Below, in pieces: positions 1 through 11,822 of a DNA stretch of 64,000 nucleotides; position 1 is the stretch's first letter; every line of letters begins with the position of its first letter. The position numbers and the translations under genes are program-made. Source of the stretch: Mikania micrantha. Its lineage: Eukaryota; Streptophyta; Magnoliopsida; Asterales; Asteraceae. Where the stretch lies: NCBI GenBank assembly GCA_009363875.1, contig CM018685.1, forward strand, positions 57,671,087-57,735,086, written 5' to 3'. The notes below the pieces were generated by a model. That model saw nothing but the letters and a program-made list of their open reading frames with translations. It had not been told where the DNA came from and ran no database searches.

Positions 1-167
1 AACAAACCATATATGACAGTGACATAAAATAACAAGTACAAACTACCAACTATGTTGTCTTTGAAGTATACAATTTCACACAATTAAAATAGACTTAGTC
101 CCATAGTTATTCACTCCACCAATTGGCAAATCTTTGTAATTGCCGGCTGTCTTTTTAACCTTATTTC

Positions 168-173
168 TATAAA
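168..173 (+). promoter_or_regulatory. Putative TATA box of the VAPYRIN-like gene
   Basis: TATAAA lies 54 bases upstream of the ATG at 227, in the context TTTCTATAAATACA. The spacing implies a short 5' UTR of roughly 25-30 bases. This is motif evidence only; the transcription start was not observed. Confidence 0.55.
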
Positions 174-226
174 TACACAATCCAACGTTGTTTGTTGCTG
201 CGTGTGCTCAACTAGATCGATCGATC

Positions 227-1846
227 ATGGACAGATTGATCAGTTTGGAGCCATCTAATGTTGTTCTCATACGAATCGAACATGGTCAGAAGTGTTACGG
301 TGAGTTGACTTTGAAGAATGTTATGTACACCATGCCGGTGGCCTTCCGGCTGCAACCGGTGAACAAGGATTCGTACACGGTTCGACCGCAATCGGGGATT
401 ATATCTCCATTGACCACTTTGACGGTTGAGATCAGTTATAGCTTCAATCAAAGGTCAGGTCTCCCAAGGTCGGTTCCTTATTGTGATGACTCGTTCTTGT
501 TGCATAGTGTGGTGGTTCCTGGTGCGGCGGTTAAGAACCCTTCATCGACGCATGATTCGGTTCCGAATGATTGGTTTACCGCTAGGAAGAAGCAAGTGTT
601 TGTTGATAGTGGTATTCGGGTCATGTTTGTTGGGTCAGTGGTGATGGCTAGTCTTGTGAAGAATGGATCCATGGATGAAATAAGAGATGTGCTTGAGAAA
701 AGTGATCCCAGTTGGCGAGCAGTTGATACGGTTGATGATGAAGGTCAAACGTTGCTCCACTTGGCGATTAGTCAAAGTCGAGCCGACCTGGTTCAGTTAC
801 TACTCGAGTTTGAACCGGATATAGAGGCTCGTAACCGATCAGGTTTGACCCCGCTTGAGGCTGCTTCAGCATCAGGTGAAGGTTTGATTGTGGAGCTCTT
901 ACTGTCTCATCGAGCCAGTACAGATAGATCCGAGTCATCCACATGGGGGCCGATTCACCTAGCGGCTCATAAGGGTCACATGGATGTTATTAGGCTCCTT
1001 TTACTTAAAGGTGTTAACGTGAACATGCTTACAAAAGAAGGCAATACCGCTTTACACCTTGCGGTTGAGGAGAAAAGGCGCGATTGCTGTCGCCTGCTGC
1101 TGGCTAGCGGCGCACGACCAGATATCCGTAACTCCCACGACTATGATACGCCATTGCATATAGCCGCGGCTCTTGGAGATGACCACACAATCAAACTACT
1201 ATTACAAAAGGGGGCTTACAAAGAAATTCGAAACCGATCAGGCAAAACTGCGTATGATATCGCGGTTGAGCAGGGACACACAAGGCTTTTCGACTCACTC
1301 GGGCTCGGTGATAAGTTGTGTATGGCTGCAAGAAAAGGTGAAGTTAGAACCATTAGAAGGATTCTTGAAAATGGAGCCGCGATCAACGGGCTGGACCAAC
1401 ACAGATGGACCGCTTTGCATCGGGCCTCGTTCATGGGCCGGGCTGAGGTGGTAAGGTTCTTGATTGAAAATGGAGTAGACATTAACTCAAGAGACGAAGA
1501 TGGTTACACTGCCTTGCATTGTGCTGTTGAATCTGGACACGTGGACGTGCTAGAACTGCTTGTCAAGAAGGGTGCTGACGTGGAAGCGAGAACCAATAAG
1601 GGCGTGACACCTATGCAGATTGCGGATTCGTTGAATTACTCAGGGATCAAAAGAGTTCTTGTTCAAGGTGGTGCCTGCAACAAAGATCATGAATTCACAC
1701 AGATCACTACAAAACCACCAACATTTGCAGGTAAACATGGTGGTAGATCAGATAAAGATATTGGGTCGTTTAAAAAGAAGAACACTCGAGCAAAAGGAGT
1801 TCGTGGTAGCTTTGATCAATCTTCTACAAAATTGGTTGCAATTTAA
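227..1846 (+). CDS. VAPYRIN-like protein (MSP domain + ankyrin repeats)
   Basis: Single-exon gene of 539 codons. The reading frame is open back to 188, but the first ATG is at 227 (MDRLISLEPSNVV), which matches the usual start of this family. Residues 1 to about 140 form an MSP/VAP-type beta domain. From about residue 160 to 490 there are nine or ten ankyrin repeats with typical TALHLA/LLL.GA signatures, followed by a basic, low-complexity tail (KKKNTRAKG). The MSP-plus-ankyrin architecture is diagnostic of the plant VAPYRIN family. The best-known member is needed for intracellular accommodation of arbuscular mycorrhizal fungi and probably acts in membrane trafficking. I infer the VAPYRIN-like paralogue rather than VAPYRIN itself because the N-terminus reads MDRLISLEPSN, but I could not align it. 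No lesion is visible; length is normal for the family (about 530-540 residues). Function beyond protein-protein scaffolding is inference. Confidence 0.9.
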   Translation: MDRLISLEPSNVVLIRIEHGQKCYGELTLKNVMYTMPVAFRLQPVNKDSYTVRPQSGIISPLTTLTVEISYSFNQRSGLPRSVPYCDDSFLLHSVVVPGAAVKNPSSTHDSVPNDWFTARKKQVFVDSGIRVMFVGSVVMASLVKNGSMDEIRDVLEKSDPSWRAVDTVDDEGQTLLHLAISQSRADLVQLLLEFEPDIEARNRSGLTPLEAASASGEGLIVELLLSHRASTDRSESSTWGPIHLAAHKGHMDVIRLLLLKGVNVNMLTKEGNTALHLAVEEKRRDCCRLLLASGARPDIRNSHDYDTPLHIAAALGDDHTIKLLLQKGAYKEIRNRSGKTAYDIAVEQGHTRLFDSLGLGDKLCMAARKGEVRTIRRILENGAAINGLDQHRWTALHRASFMGRAEVVRFLIENGVDINSRDEDGYTALHCAVESGHVDVLELLVKKGADVEARTNKGVTPMQIADSLNYSGIKRVLVQGGACNKDHEFTQITTKPPTFAGKHGGRSDKDIGSFKKKNTRAKGVRGSFDQSSTKLVAI

Positions 1847-3615
1847 TAACGAAATTTCAATTTTGATTGATGATTAGCAGAAACTGTTGGGTCTTAATTT
1901 GTTATATGAGTCATGATTGTTATATTGTAAGATTCTTGATATTTGTTTGTAGTTTGGGAATCTAGAATCTTCATGAAGGCTGTTGTTTGCAGCTTGTAAA
2001 CACATTATTTGTTTGTAGTCTGGGACTTGATCTATATAATTTTTATTACTTTAGAACAAAATTGGAGAGGTTGTTCACACTTGTGACCACGGTCACTCAA
2101 GACGGGTCACGGGGCTTATGTACCGACTTCTTGCCACCTTTCATACAGACTCGATGGTTTTTTTTTACCAAAATTAAAGCCAAACAGTTGAGTATGGTTT
2201 CAAGAAAAGGTGAATGGGTTGATTGGGTATGCCAGACTGACCAAAACGATTTGGTGATTTATTTGTATTTTGATTTGTCATAATCATCGGCAGGGGCGGA
2301 CCTAATTAGTGGTCAATCTTAGTTTTTCATTTATTAAGTTATTTATCGATGTGTTTGACTTTGTATTTGGATTTTTTGACGCTCACTTTTATAATAAGGC
2401 ACGTTTTTAGGTTAAAAGTAAAATTGCTTTAATTTTAATATTATTTTACTTAATATTTGTGAAAAAAAATGTTAAAAGCGTTAGGTTGGTCGGTTAATCA
2501 GACATCATGAGCCGAGTGTCTCGTTGGAAGTAGTCTTTCTATTAATACATGGTAAAGGTAAGAGTATTTACATTTTACACTTTTCAAACTTTACCTTAAT
2601 TTGTTAATGATGAGATACACCAAGTACGAGCACCACATCAAAGACAACTGATTTCAAGTATGTGATACCATTATAATTAAGTTTTTTTTTAAAGGATTCA
2701 TGAAATTTGATATTTCTTCTAATTTTTGGGTCTATTTTTGCCGATAAAAAAAAGCCCATTATTATTATTACACTCTTTATTTATAGGATTAAAAAATTGG
2801 AAATTGGTTGTTGCTGCCGTGAGAAACAAAACGCTTTTTGTTTGACCTTAGGGGCTTGGGCTGCCCTTGGTTTCTATTTTACACAAAAATAAACATGTGG
2901 TTTAAATATTTATTTTCAAAATTTTAAATAGATGGATCAAATATAGTTTAAATATTTTCTTATTAAAATCAAGTTTTCATAGACACACACGATGCAAATT
3001 TTAAATTTAAACAAACAAATGCTAATTTAATGAAATAATTAGAACATATGTATCTAATTAAAAATATAAACATCAAGCTCTTATAATACAATAACGATAA
3101 GTATATGAGTTTACGTGTTCATGTCTCATTTGCAGTGCACGCATATAATGTTATATTACTTATTTTATGAAAATAACGTTGAAAACGTTGAGATGATTAA
3201 CTTCAAACGATAACTTTGAGTCGATAACTCATTTGGAGCAGCCTTTCTATCCAAACTGGGATAGGAGTAAGGTTTGTCTTCATCCTTCTTCTCAAACCTT
3301 ACTGAAGAGTGAGAATACACCGGATAAGTTTGTTTGTTTATATGAGTTTACGTGTTCATATTACTAATTCTAATAAAGTTTACAAGTTCATATGTTTACC
3401 TACACATTTTCATATCTTAGAAGTTATGATCATGATGCATATATGTTTATATGTATTGTGCTAACCAAGTCAAATCTTTTGTTGTGAAAAGCAGAGACCC
3501 ATTATTATGGCATAGTATAATGTAGCATCATTCATGACGGTGAGTGTTCATGATGTCTCAAACTTATGTGCTTGAATTGAGGAGCAACCATGGTACATAT
3601 TGTAAAATCACAAAG
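1847..3615. other. Intergenic, AT-rich, with two diverged SINE-like repeats
   Basis: No coding gene is supported here. Two stretches (about 2385-2560 and 3165-3345) resemble each other and the reverse complement of 43000-43260. They share a GTTAAAAGCG/GTTGAAAACG block, a GAGCCGAGTGTCTC-like segment, and an ending such as GAATACACCGGATAAG. This is the pattern of a widespread plant SINE-like repeat. A fragment starting CAGGGGCGGACC at 2292 resembles the end of the hAT MITE at 18223. Confidence 0.45.
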
Positions 3616-3911
3616 TAGAGGTGAACAAAAAAAGGGTTCGGGTCTATAAACCGATATTTAGTTGAGCTCAAACCAATTCCAGCCAAACCGGTTTGAACCG
3701 TCGGTTTGACACAGGTTCTAGATTTTATCATTAAAACAAATTCCTTGACCGACCCGAACCGGTTTCAACCCTTCGAAACGGTTCCTATAGGTTTGGCATC
3801 TCCTTCGCTCAAACCGGTTTCACCCCAAACCGGTTTATGGCCATCATTGACCAAACCGGACCGCTCCTAACCCGAACCAGTTTGGCTAAAAAACCGGTTT
3901 GTGCACCACTA
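3616..3911. mobile_element. hAT-type MITE (296 bp)
   Basis: Terminal inverted repeats TAGAGGTG...CACCACTA flank an interior rich in AACCGGTTT motifs. The 8-bp target duplications are TCACAAAG (3608-3615) and TCACAGAG (3912-3919), one mismatch. An 8-bp duplication with short TIRs is typical of hAT elements. There is no coding capacity. Confidence 0.75.
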
Positions 3912-4382
3912 TCACAGAGACATATGAATCAATTCTAGGATAAAGTTAATGATCATGTTACCATCGCAGATTGGTTATTGTGATTTGCCAAAGCGTCTTT
4001 TCTCACATGGACGTATGGGTTAGCTACCATGTGTCATCCACGTTAATTAACTGAGCCTCATGGACTTTTAGTACAATCTGATGAAGTTGTGATTTCTAAT
4101 ATATGTTATGCTACAAGACTTCTGGTCAAGATTCGAAAGTGTGTTCAATAGTTAAAAAGAGATATATAAAGAAGTAAATGCACTAAAATAAATTTTATGG
4201 TTCATTTAAGATTATTAAATGAGTTAAGTAGGGACGTTTGTGATTCTGATTAATATTACTGAAATAAGTCAACCTTAATCAGGTTATAGTGTTACAATTA
4301 AGTCTCACATCAGCTACATGAAAGAATGAAACAGTTCTTATAAGGAGGTAAATACCTTATATACGAAAATGAGTTTTCTTTG

Positions 4383-4469
4383 AAGGTCATGGGTTCTAAC
4401 CCATGCAATGGTGTAATTAGTATGGAGTAGTTTAGGAGGAGATAACATTTGCCGTTCAAAAAAAAAAAA
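4383..4469 (+). mobile_element. 5'-truncated SINE insertion with 28-bp target duplication
   Basis: An 87-bp insert begins with a tRNA B-box-like GGTCATGGGTTCTAACCC and ends in an A-run of about a dozen bases. It is flanked by identical 28-bp direct repeats at 4355-4382 and 4470-4497 (CCTTATATACGAAAATGAGT and on). Flanking duplications plus a 3' poly-A are the marks of target-primed reverse transcription. The A-box half seems to be missing, so the copy is probably 5'-truncated. Its body resembles the SINE at 6720-6855 (both have TTCAAAAAA tails after an AGGAGG-containing segment). Confidence 0.75.
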
Positions 4470-4854
4470 CCTTATATACGAAAATGAGTTTTCTTTGGAG
4501 ACAAAGTAGACAATATCTTTACACGATTTTTTTGAGTTGTTACATATAGTATCAAAGCCAGTTGTCAGGCAAATGTGCTAGGGATGATGAACTAGGCTTT
4601 TTGTAAGAGAATGAATGCCTTATTTTTACACTTTTCACATTATATAACATCTTTTCCCATTGATACAACCCTATATCACGTTTGGCATGAAATACAATCA
4701 TTTATTAACCGATATTTTCTTAAATAGACGCATTTTACCTCTTTATGTTAAATATTTTAGTGTAATAGGATTAATTTTATCGATCAATGTGAATCATGAA
4801 ATTCATTAAATAAATTGGGCGTGAGATGCACGCTTGTTTAAAGTTTTATGATTC

Positions 4855-4925
4855 AACGGGGGTCCAGGGGCAACGCTCCCGGATAGCAGGGTCCAAGGGG
4901 CAGAGCCTCTGGCTGGGATCGAGCT
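4855..4925. repeat. Degenerate GC-rich direct repeat (GGGTCCA.GGGGC)
   Basis: Two units of about 30 bp, GGGGTCCAGGGGCAACGCTC and GGGTCCAAGGGGCAGAGCCT, stand in tandem in otherwise AT-rich DNA. They look like a TE-derived repeat; I cannot assign a family. Confidence 0.4.
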
Positions 4926-6031
4926 GTCAGGTCAGCTTGAAAAAGTTTTTTCTAACCTAAGTTGCTATGTTGAAAAATCAATAGAAAATTTGATTTTACT
5001 AATTTTGATATAAAATTCGTTTTGTAATTTTAATGGCAAATTTGGGAATTAGAAAACTGGAAAACTGCCATCAACGGCTTTCAAAACCTGATTAATCGAT
5101 CATTCTCTTTTTGGTTCAATTCACGAAAATTCTAAAAATTCGTACTTGTTCTTGATTTCGAATTAAATTTTATCTGATCAAACATTTGAGTGAACCATAA
5201 ATAGTTTGATCTGAAAGTGCGATCCACGACTTTCAATTCATCTGGTGATTCAATCTTGTTCGTATTCTGGTATAAACTCAACATATGTCATTGACTATAA
5301 CTACACTTGTAAGTAAGTAACTCAAGAGATACATGTTATCTTGTTGTTCAATTTCAATTTGGTTTTTCTCTCTTTCGCTTCTATTAAAATTAAAATTAAT
5401 CATTTATGAAACTCTAAAAATCAAAATATTAGTTATAGATGTATATGTATAATATGTTGTGAGGCTCTTAACACGCGAAACGTGTGGCACGATAGATCGA
5501 CATGGGTTAATTGAATTGTGGATGTGTGACTAGATCTCCAGGGCTCCCCTAATAATATCCATAAATTTGGTTGTTTGAATTTTTTTAGGAAAGGGTCGCT
5601 TTTGGTAGGGTTTCTAACGTTCAAAAACGTATAACACGACGGGTTTTATTTTATTTATTTATTTTTATTATAATTTTTTTTGAACGTCGGTCAAATTTTA
5701 TTTTTTTTTTAACGGCTAATTTTTTATCACTGACGTATTAATAGAGTATCATCCAGTGCCCGCTTAAGCTTTTTGTTGACCAAAGCGGATCGAAAAATTG
5801 TGATTTCTTTTCTACAATGTATAAAAACTTTCATCTTTTATACACGCTTATGACACAAAAGTATCGATAATCATGAAGAAGAAAGCTACAAAAAACCTTA
5901 AATCACAAACAAAATATGTAGATTAACTACAAATATTAAAAAAAAAATCGTGAACAAATCAGAATTCGTTACAAAAAAAGCTGCAAAAACCAATGTGAGA
6001 CTATTTCATTTGGAAGAGGTATTGTCTCTTA
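4926..6031. other. Intergenic, no gene seen
   Basis: AT-rich sequence with poly-A/T runs and only short, low-quality reading frames. I see no splice-supported or family-like coding signal. Confidence 0.5.
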
Positions 6032-6332
6032 GACCACACACAGTGGTTCCCCCGCCCCCTCCCGCGGGCTTGTTCCCTTCGGCGGCCACAACGGGAACAC
6101 CGCCCCTCCCCTTCAGCGGCCCCGCCCAAAGCAGCTCCACAGCTCCTGCTCCCCGCTTGTTTCACGCATTCTGATTCGTCCATGGCCATGACCACTGTGG
6201 GGATGGGTTTGAGTGAGGAAGGGTTTTCAGTGGGGTGACCACTGTGGGGTTTATTGTTTTCAGTGGGGTGATGACGTGGCAGAAAATTTCGGTGGAGAAG
6301 GATTTTCAGTGGGGTGACCACTGTGGATAGTC
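6032..6332. mobile_element. Tourist/PIF-type MITE, GC-rich (301 bp)
   Basis: The ends are GACCACACACAGTGGTTCC and, as reverse complement, GACTATCCACAGTGGTCACC. Target duplications of TTA lie at 6029-6031 and 6333-6335. The 3-bp TTA duplication and imperfect TIRs of about 20 bp indicate the PIF/Harbinger (Tourist) superfamily. A sister copy is at 24117-24467. The interior is strikingly GC-rich (CCCCGCCC..., GCGGCC...) compared with its surroundings. Open frames across it are compositional. Confidence 0.8.
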
Positions 6333-6719
6333 TTAGAAGAAATGTCTTGGATTCAAATCCTAGCAAAAAAAAGAATATTGTGGTGTTATTTAGAAGTATG
6401 AGTATGATAGCTAACTGTTCAAACAAAATGCCTCAAAAATTTGAGGCCTCTAAATTTTGGTAGCCCTAAGCTAGGGTTTTTTTTTTATTATACATTGGAG
6501 CCGGCCTTGGTATCACCATGTCACCAGTTGTACCATCTGATCATATTCACCATCAAGTCACCAGTTCTTGAGGAAACTCAATATTTTGAGAAAAAAACCC
6601 TTGTAGGATTAAAACCTAGGACCGATTAGTTTCAAAGTCTTATCTCATCACCAAGATACCACTAGGCTGTAAGCCTGTAATGCATTTGGTCGATTAGTTA
6701 ATCATATTTTAATATTCTA

Positions 6720-6855
6720 ATGTGGGACTAGCCCACTTGGTAGAAACATGCTTCTTAGAATTAGAGGTGATGAGTTCAATTATATACAAAGGTGTAATCA
6801 TAGTGTAGTTTAATTAGGAGGAAATTAAGCTTTACCGTTCAAAAAATAATAATAT
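6720..6855 (+). mobile_element. tRNA-derived SINE
   Basis: The sequence has an A-box-like TAGCCCACTTGG near 6728 and a B-box-like GAGGTGATGAGTTCAAT about 40 bases on. It then has a short body with TTAATTAGGAGG and an A-rich tail (CAAAAAATAATAAT). The box spacing fits a pol III promoter of a tRNA-derived SINE. I did not find clear target duplications. Confidence 0.55.
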
Positions 6856-6966
6856 TGTACTATGATTTGAATCTCAACTTTCACACGCATCCATTAAACT
6901 GTTTATTTCTAAAGGAGATTAATCATAACGATTTCAAGGTAAATCAATTATGAAGCAATTAATTAA

Positions 6967-7732
6967 GGTGGTGTTTGTTTTTTCAGAGGTAAAACATCTG
7001 CAATCTGCGGACCACGTCTACAGACCTATTTTGTAGAAGAGGTGGACCAAACATCTGCAGGAAGAGATTTTAAGAGGGTTTGTTTTTTAACCTCTTTAAA
7101 AGTCTTTCCCACTTCTCTCTTCCCTCTTCCCCCTATCCCAAGCAGACAAAAAAAAACCCTAAATCCAACCCACCGATGAAACCCGACCACCTGCACCACT
7201 GTCATCATCACCGACCGGAGCAGCGACGGAGCAGCGGTGGTCACGATCGGCGGTGGAGGGCTAGAGATCGGAGGTCACAATCGGCAGTGAATGGCTAGAG
7301 ATCGGAGGTGACGTCGGCTTACCACCAGCACCGCTCGGTTCGCCTGAGGTCACGTCGGCTTTCCACTAGCACCGCTCGGTTCGCCGATGCAACTACCGGT
7401 ATTAATCGCTATATGCGGCGAGATTGGAGGTCACGAGATCTGTGGAGGGGGCGGCGGTGGGAGGCGCGGCTGTGGAAGGGCCGACGGTGGGGGCCGGCGG
7501 CAGTGGGAGCCTGGATGTGGAGGTGCAGCTCGTCGGTGGGAAGAAGAGGTTGTGAAGAGGTTAGAAGATGTTGGTTCACGTATGCGCCAAGAAGAGGCTG
7601 GACAGACGTTTTTTAATGAAATGTATTCGAGAAAACAAACGGTCTGTAGACCTCTGACCTCTTCCCGTGTCTGCGCGGTGCAGACATAATAGATTACAAG
7701 AGGTTTTTTTAAAAAAAACAAACACGTACCCC
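6967..7732. mobile_element. Tourist-like MITE with gene-like GC-rich interior (about 766 bp)
   Basis: The ends, read inward, are GGTGGTGTTTGTTTTTTCAG and GGGGTACGTGTTTGTTTTTT, both preceded by TTAA, so the target duplication is TTA or TAA. Subterminal CTGCAG/TCTGCAGACC motifs recur in both halves. The central 7140-7600 is GC-rich and trinucleotide-biased (GGCGGTGG, GGTCACGTCGGC) and gives overlapping open frames on both strands. I do not recognise a protein; it may be captured host sequence or simple compositional bias. The exact terminal base is uncertain by one or two positions because TTAA is palindromic. Confidence 0.6.
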
Positions 7733-8542
7733 TTAAGTCTCTAATTCAAGTAGGAATTTTATTTTTTATTTTTTTTTGTATAAAATCACTTTGTTTAAGT
7801 TGCATACTTCACAATTATTTCAAAATAATAATAAAACTACAAGTCATAAGTAAAATATTAAAATGTTAATATTTTCTAGTAATAAAAAGCAAATTAGTTA
7901 TTTAGAAAACTTAGAACAACAAAATGTGTTTGTGGGTTAACCTACCTTAACATGAAGACCATTAATTACAAGATTTTCAGAACCGGACCGGACCGGCTAG
8001 ACCGAGAATCGGAGTGTCGGCAGGCCCAAAATAGGCGAACCGGATTCAAACTAACCGGTCGGATCGGGAACCAGTTATTAAGTAAACTGATAATTTCAAG
8101 TCAATGAAGGTATATTGACTCTCAAATAAAAACACAACTTTGTCTATAATTGTCTATAAGCATAAAAACACTTGTTTTTTTACTAAGTTTATAATTTTTA
8201 GTTGCTGATTTTTTTACTGTACTATTTTTTAGATTTTTCTTTTTATATTTTTAGGTAAAATTGTGTTTATAGTTGATCCTTCCCTATATAAATCAATACA
8301 TTGTTATTTGTTAAGAATAAAAAATATATATTTATAGCCATAAAAAAACGTATAAAAGCAATTTTTTTTATATTTTAGTTTAAAATAAAAAAAATTGATC
8401 ATAAATCGTTTTTTTATTAATTGGTTTTTTAGCATCTCTATATATGGCATTGGCTTTGATATTTCCACGTTGATCATCTCAAATATATATATCCATGTGA
8501 TCGATCTCTAAGTTCATTTCAATTTCAAGAAAATTAATTAAA
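7733..8542. other. Intergenic / upstream region of the receptor-kinase pseudogene
   Basis: AT-rich DNA. A short GGACCGGACCGG-containing repeat at 7980-8080 resembles the interior of the hAT MITE at 3616. CTCTATATATGG near 8438 could be a TATA element for the gene starting at 8543, about 100 bases upstream. No gene is seen. Confidence 0.4.
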
Positions 8543-11204
8543 ATGACCACAAAGCAGCCTCCTTTAATTGGCTTACCATCTTCTTTTTATCTTTACATTG
8601 ATTTCCTGCTTTATATATTTTTAACTATCACCACCAACACCAACACCAGCTTCAGCTTCAGCTTCAGCTTCTTATGGTGGTGGAAATGAAACCGATCATC
8701 AGGCTTTGTTAAATATCAAGTCGATGATCACTCAGGATCCACATGGAGCTCTGAAGTCATGGAACCACTCCCTTCATTTTTGTGACTGGACCGGTGTTAC
8801 ATGCGGAAAGCGCCATAAAAGAGTGACTGGTGTAGTCCTTGAGCTCCAAGGTCTTGAGGGCTCTTTGTCTCCTCATGTTGGGAACCTGAGCTTCCTTCGT
8901 AAGCTTTCTCTTGGGAACAACAGCTTTCAAGGAGCCATCCCTCATGAACTCGGTCGTCTTTCAAGGTTGCGCATCCTTTATTTGTTTGGCAACAAGTTTA
9001 GTGGTGTCATTCCTGCTAACATATCTGGCTGTTCAAGCCTTGAGCAGATCAGTCTTCCGAGAAACGAGCTCGTTGGAAGCATACCTAAGGGGATGAGCCT
9101 CCTCTCCAAGCTTACTTTTGTTTCACTCAACCATAATAATCTAACAGGTGGAATCCCATCTTTTTTGGGTAATATTACATCATTGGAAGTGTTTTCTGTT
9201 GCTGAAAATCCGTTGGGTGGGAGCATTCCACACACCTTAGCCCGTTTAAAAAGTTTAAAAATATTTTACTCTGGGAGTTGTAATTTATCTGGAACCATTC
9301 CTCATTCCATTTATAATTTGTCACTCCTAACTGGTTTTAGCTTGTTTGGGAATCAACTAACCGGTGGTCTTCCTCCCAACATGGGTGCATTGCTCCCTCG
9401 CCTTACCTACTTTCAGCTGACGAGTAACCATCTAACCGGACCTCTTCCAACGTCCATTTCGAATTGTTCAAGATTAATCTATCTTGAAATGGCTGAAAAC
9501 AACTTCAGTGGGAAGTTGGCAATCGACTTTGGAATGCTAAGAGATATTAACTTAATTTATATCCTTAGATAACAACAACTTTGGGATCAAAGAACCTGAT
9601 GAGATGAAATTTGTTGATTCTTTGAAAAAGTGCACCAGATTGAAGACTTTGGAGCTTTCTTACTGCAATTTTCAAGGATTTCTTCGTGAATCAATAGGTA
9701 ATCTTTCTAATCAACTCCATTTTCTAAATTTACAAGGAAATCAGTTACATGGAAACCTACCCACATCAATTGGTAATCTTGTTGGCTTGGAATTTTTAGC
9801 GATACAAGGTAACCGATTCGTAGGAAACATCCCGTCTACCATAGGCAACCTTCAAAAGCTACAAGTAGTTTACTTATATGCAAACAAATTTTCAGGGATG
9901 ATTCCTTACACCATGGGTAATTTGTCTGCATTGATTCTACTAGATTTAAGTTCCAACAAGCTCGAAGGTCGTATTCCAACAAGCTTGAGAAATTGTCGCG
10001 GTTTATTAGAGTTGCACCTAAATGCTAATAAACTTTGGGGGGAAATACCCACACAAGTTTTTCAGCTTTCAACTCTATCCATAATGTTGGATCTTTCTCA
10101 AAACAACCTGTTTGGTTCACTTCCAACTGAGGTTGGAAAACTAAGTATATTGAGTAATCTAGATTTATCTGATAATAATTTATCAGGCAACCTTCCTAAT
10201 AGTCTTGGTGGTTGTACTAGCCTTTTAAAGTTATCCCTAAAAGGAAACTTATTTCAAGGTATGATACCACAATCACTAAGTTCCTTAAAAGGACTGATGG
10301 AACTCGATGTTTCTCATAATAATTTATCTGGCCACATTTCTCAATTTGCACAAGGGTTTTCGTTAAATAATTTGAACCTGTCATATAATGATTTTGACGG
10401 TGAAGTACCCATAATAGGAGTGTTCACCAACACAAGTGCATTCTCTATTTTAGGAAATAGTAGGCTTTGTGGTGGCTTAGCTGAACTTGGGTTACCCAAA
10501 TGCAAGGAAACAATGAAACATAAAAACACAATTCGTATGTTTCTAATAATAATTTTGATTGCAATTGCATCCACGTTTTTCACCATCATATATCTAGCAT
10601 ATGCTTGGTTTAGCAAGAGACAATCGTCATCTGAACCGTCGTCGTCGACCCAACGGTTCATGAAAGTTTCATACAATCAACTTTTTAAGGCTACAAATGG
10701 GTTCTCTGAAGCCAATTTGATTGGAAATGGGGGTTTAGTTCTGTTTATAAAGGAATCATTGATAAAAACAGTGATAAAGTAAGTTTTACATCTTCAAAAC
10801 CGAGGAGCTCAAAGAAGCTTTATGAGGGAGTGTGAAGCATGGCGAAACATTCGACATCGGAATTTGTTGAAGATAATAACTTCATGTTCAAGTGTTGACT
10901 TTCAAGGAAATGATTTCAAAGCTATGGTATACGAGTTCATGTCCAATGGGAGTTTACATGATTGGTTGCATTCAAGTGAAAGTACATCGAGGCTAAGCCT
11001 TCTTCAAATAATTAGTATTCTTATGGATGTTTCATGTGCACTTGATTATATTCACAATCACTCTTGTCCGGCTATGGTTCATGGTGACTTGAAGCCTACC
11101 AACGTTCTACTCGATGATGATATGGTGGCTCATGTTGGAGACTTTGGCTTAGCTCGGTTTTTTGGTGGAACAACTTCATACCAAACACTACTACATAACT
11201 AGGT

Positions 11205-11600
11205 ATTTGCTACCAGAATTATGGTAGCAAAATGGTGGCAATTGCCATTTTGCAACCAATTTCCTACCATAAAGATGGTGAGAAAAACCTTGGTGGCAAA
11301 TGACCTATTGCTACCATTTTGCCACCACATTATTTTTTGCTACCAATTGTTGCGACCAAATACCATTTTGCTACCATATTGGTTGCTACCATTTTGCTAC
11401 CATATTGGTTGCTACCATTTTGCCACCATATACCATTTTGCCACCATATACCATTTTGCTACCATATTGTGACCATATTTGTTGCTACCATATTATCTTA
11501 TACCTACCATTTTGCCACCATTTTTGATGGTTTTATTACAACCATTTTGCCACCATATATTTTTACACCCACATAGTTACCACCATTTTGCCACCAAAAC
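11205..11600. repeat. CACTA subterminal repeat array (left end)
   Basis: More than a dozen short copies of TTGCTACCATTTTGCCACCA-like units are arranged mostly head to tail. Such arrays are the binding sites for TnpA-type proteins in En/Spm elements (family knowledge). The open frames across it (LLPFCYHIG repeats) are an effect of the repeat, not a protein. Confidence 0.8.
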
Positions 11601-11822
11601 CATACATAGCCACCTGTATGCATTTTTTCATTGATAAAACCTACTTTGATCATTTCATCCCACATTGAAAAACATAGACTTACTTAAAATTCAAATAACC
11701 AAACACAACAAAAATCTAAACATATAATCTCAAGTTATAGAAACTAATTACACATCAAACATAATAAAAACAATCCAAACATAATAAAAGTCTAAACAAT
11801 TAAACTAAAAGTGTTTTATAGC

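Noticed and set aside
7080..7721. Several open frames on both strands around 7.1-7.7 kb
   Set aside because: All lie inside a GC-rich MITE interior; frames overlap on both strands and show only compositional bias (RRW, GGG, PPP).
11221..11576. Three overlapping plus-strand open frames rich in CYHFATI / LLPFC repeats
   Set aside because: They are translations of the CACTA subterminal repeat in three frames, with no codon bias or homology.
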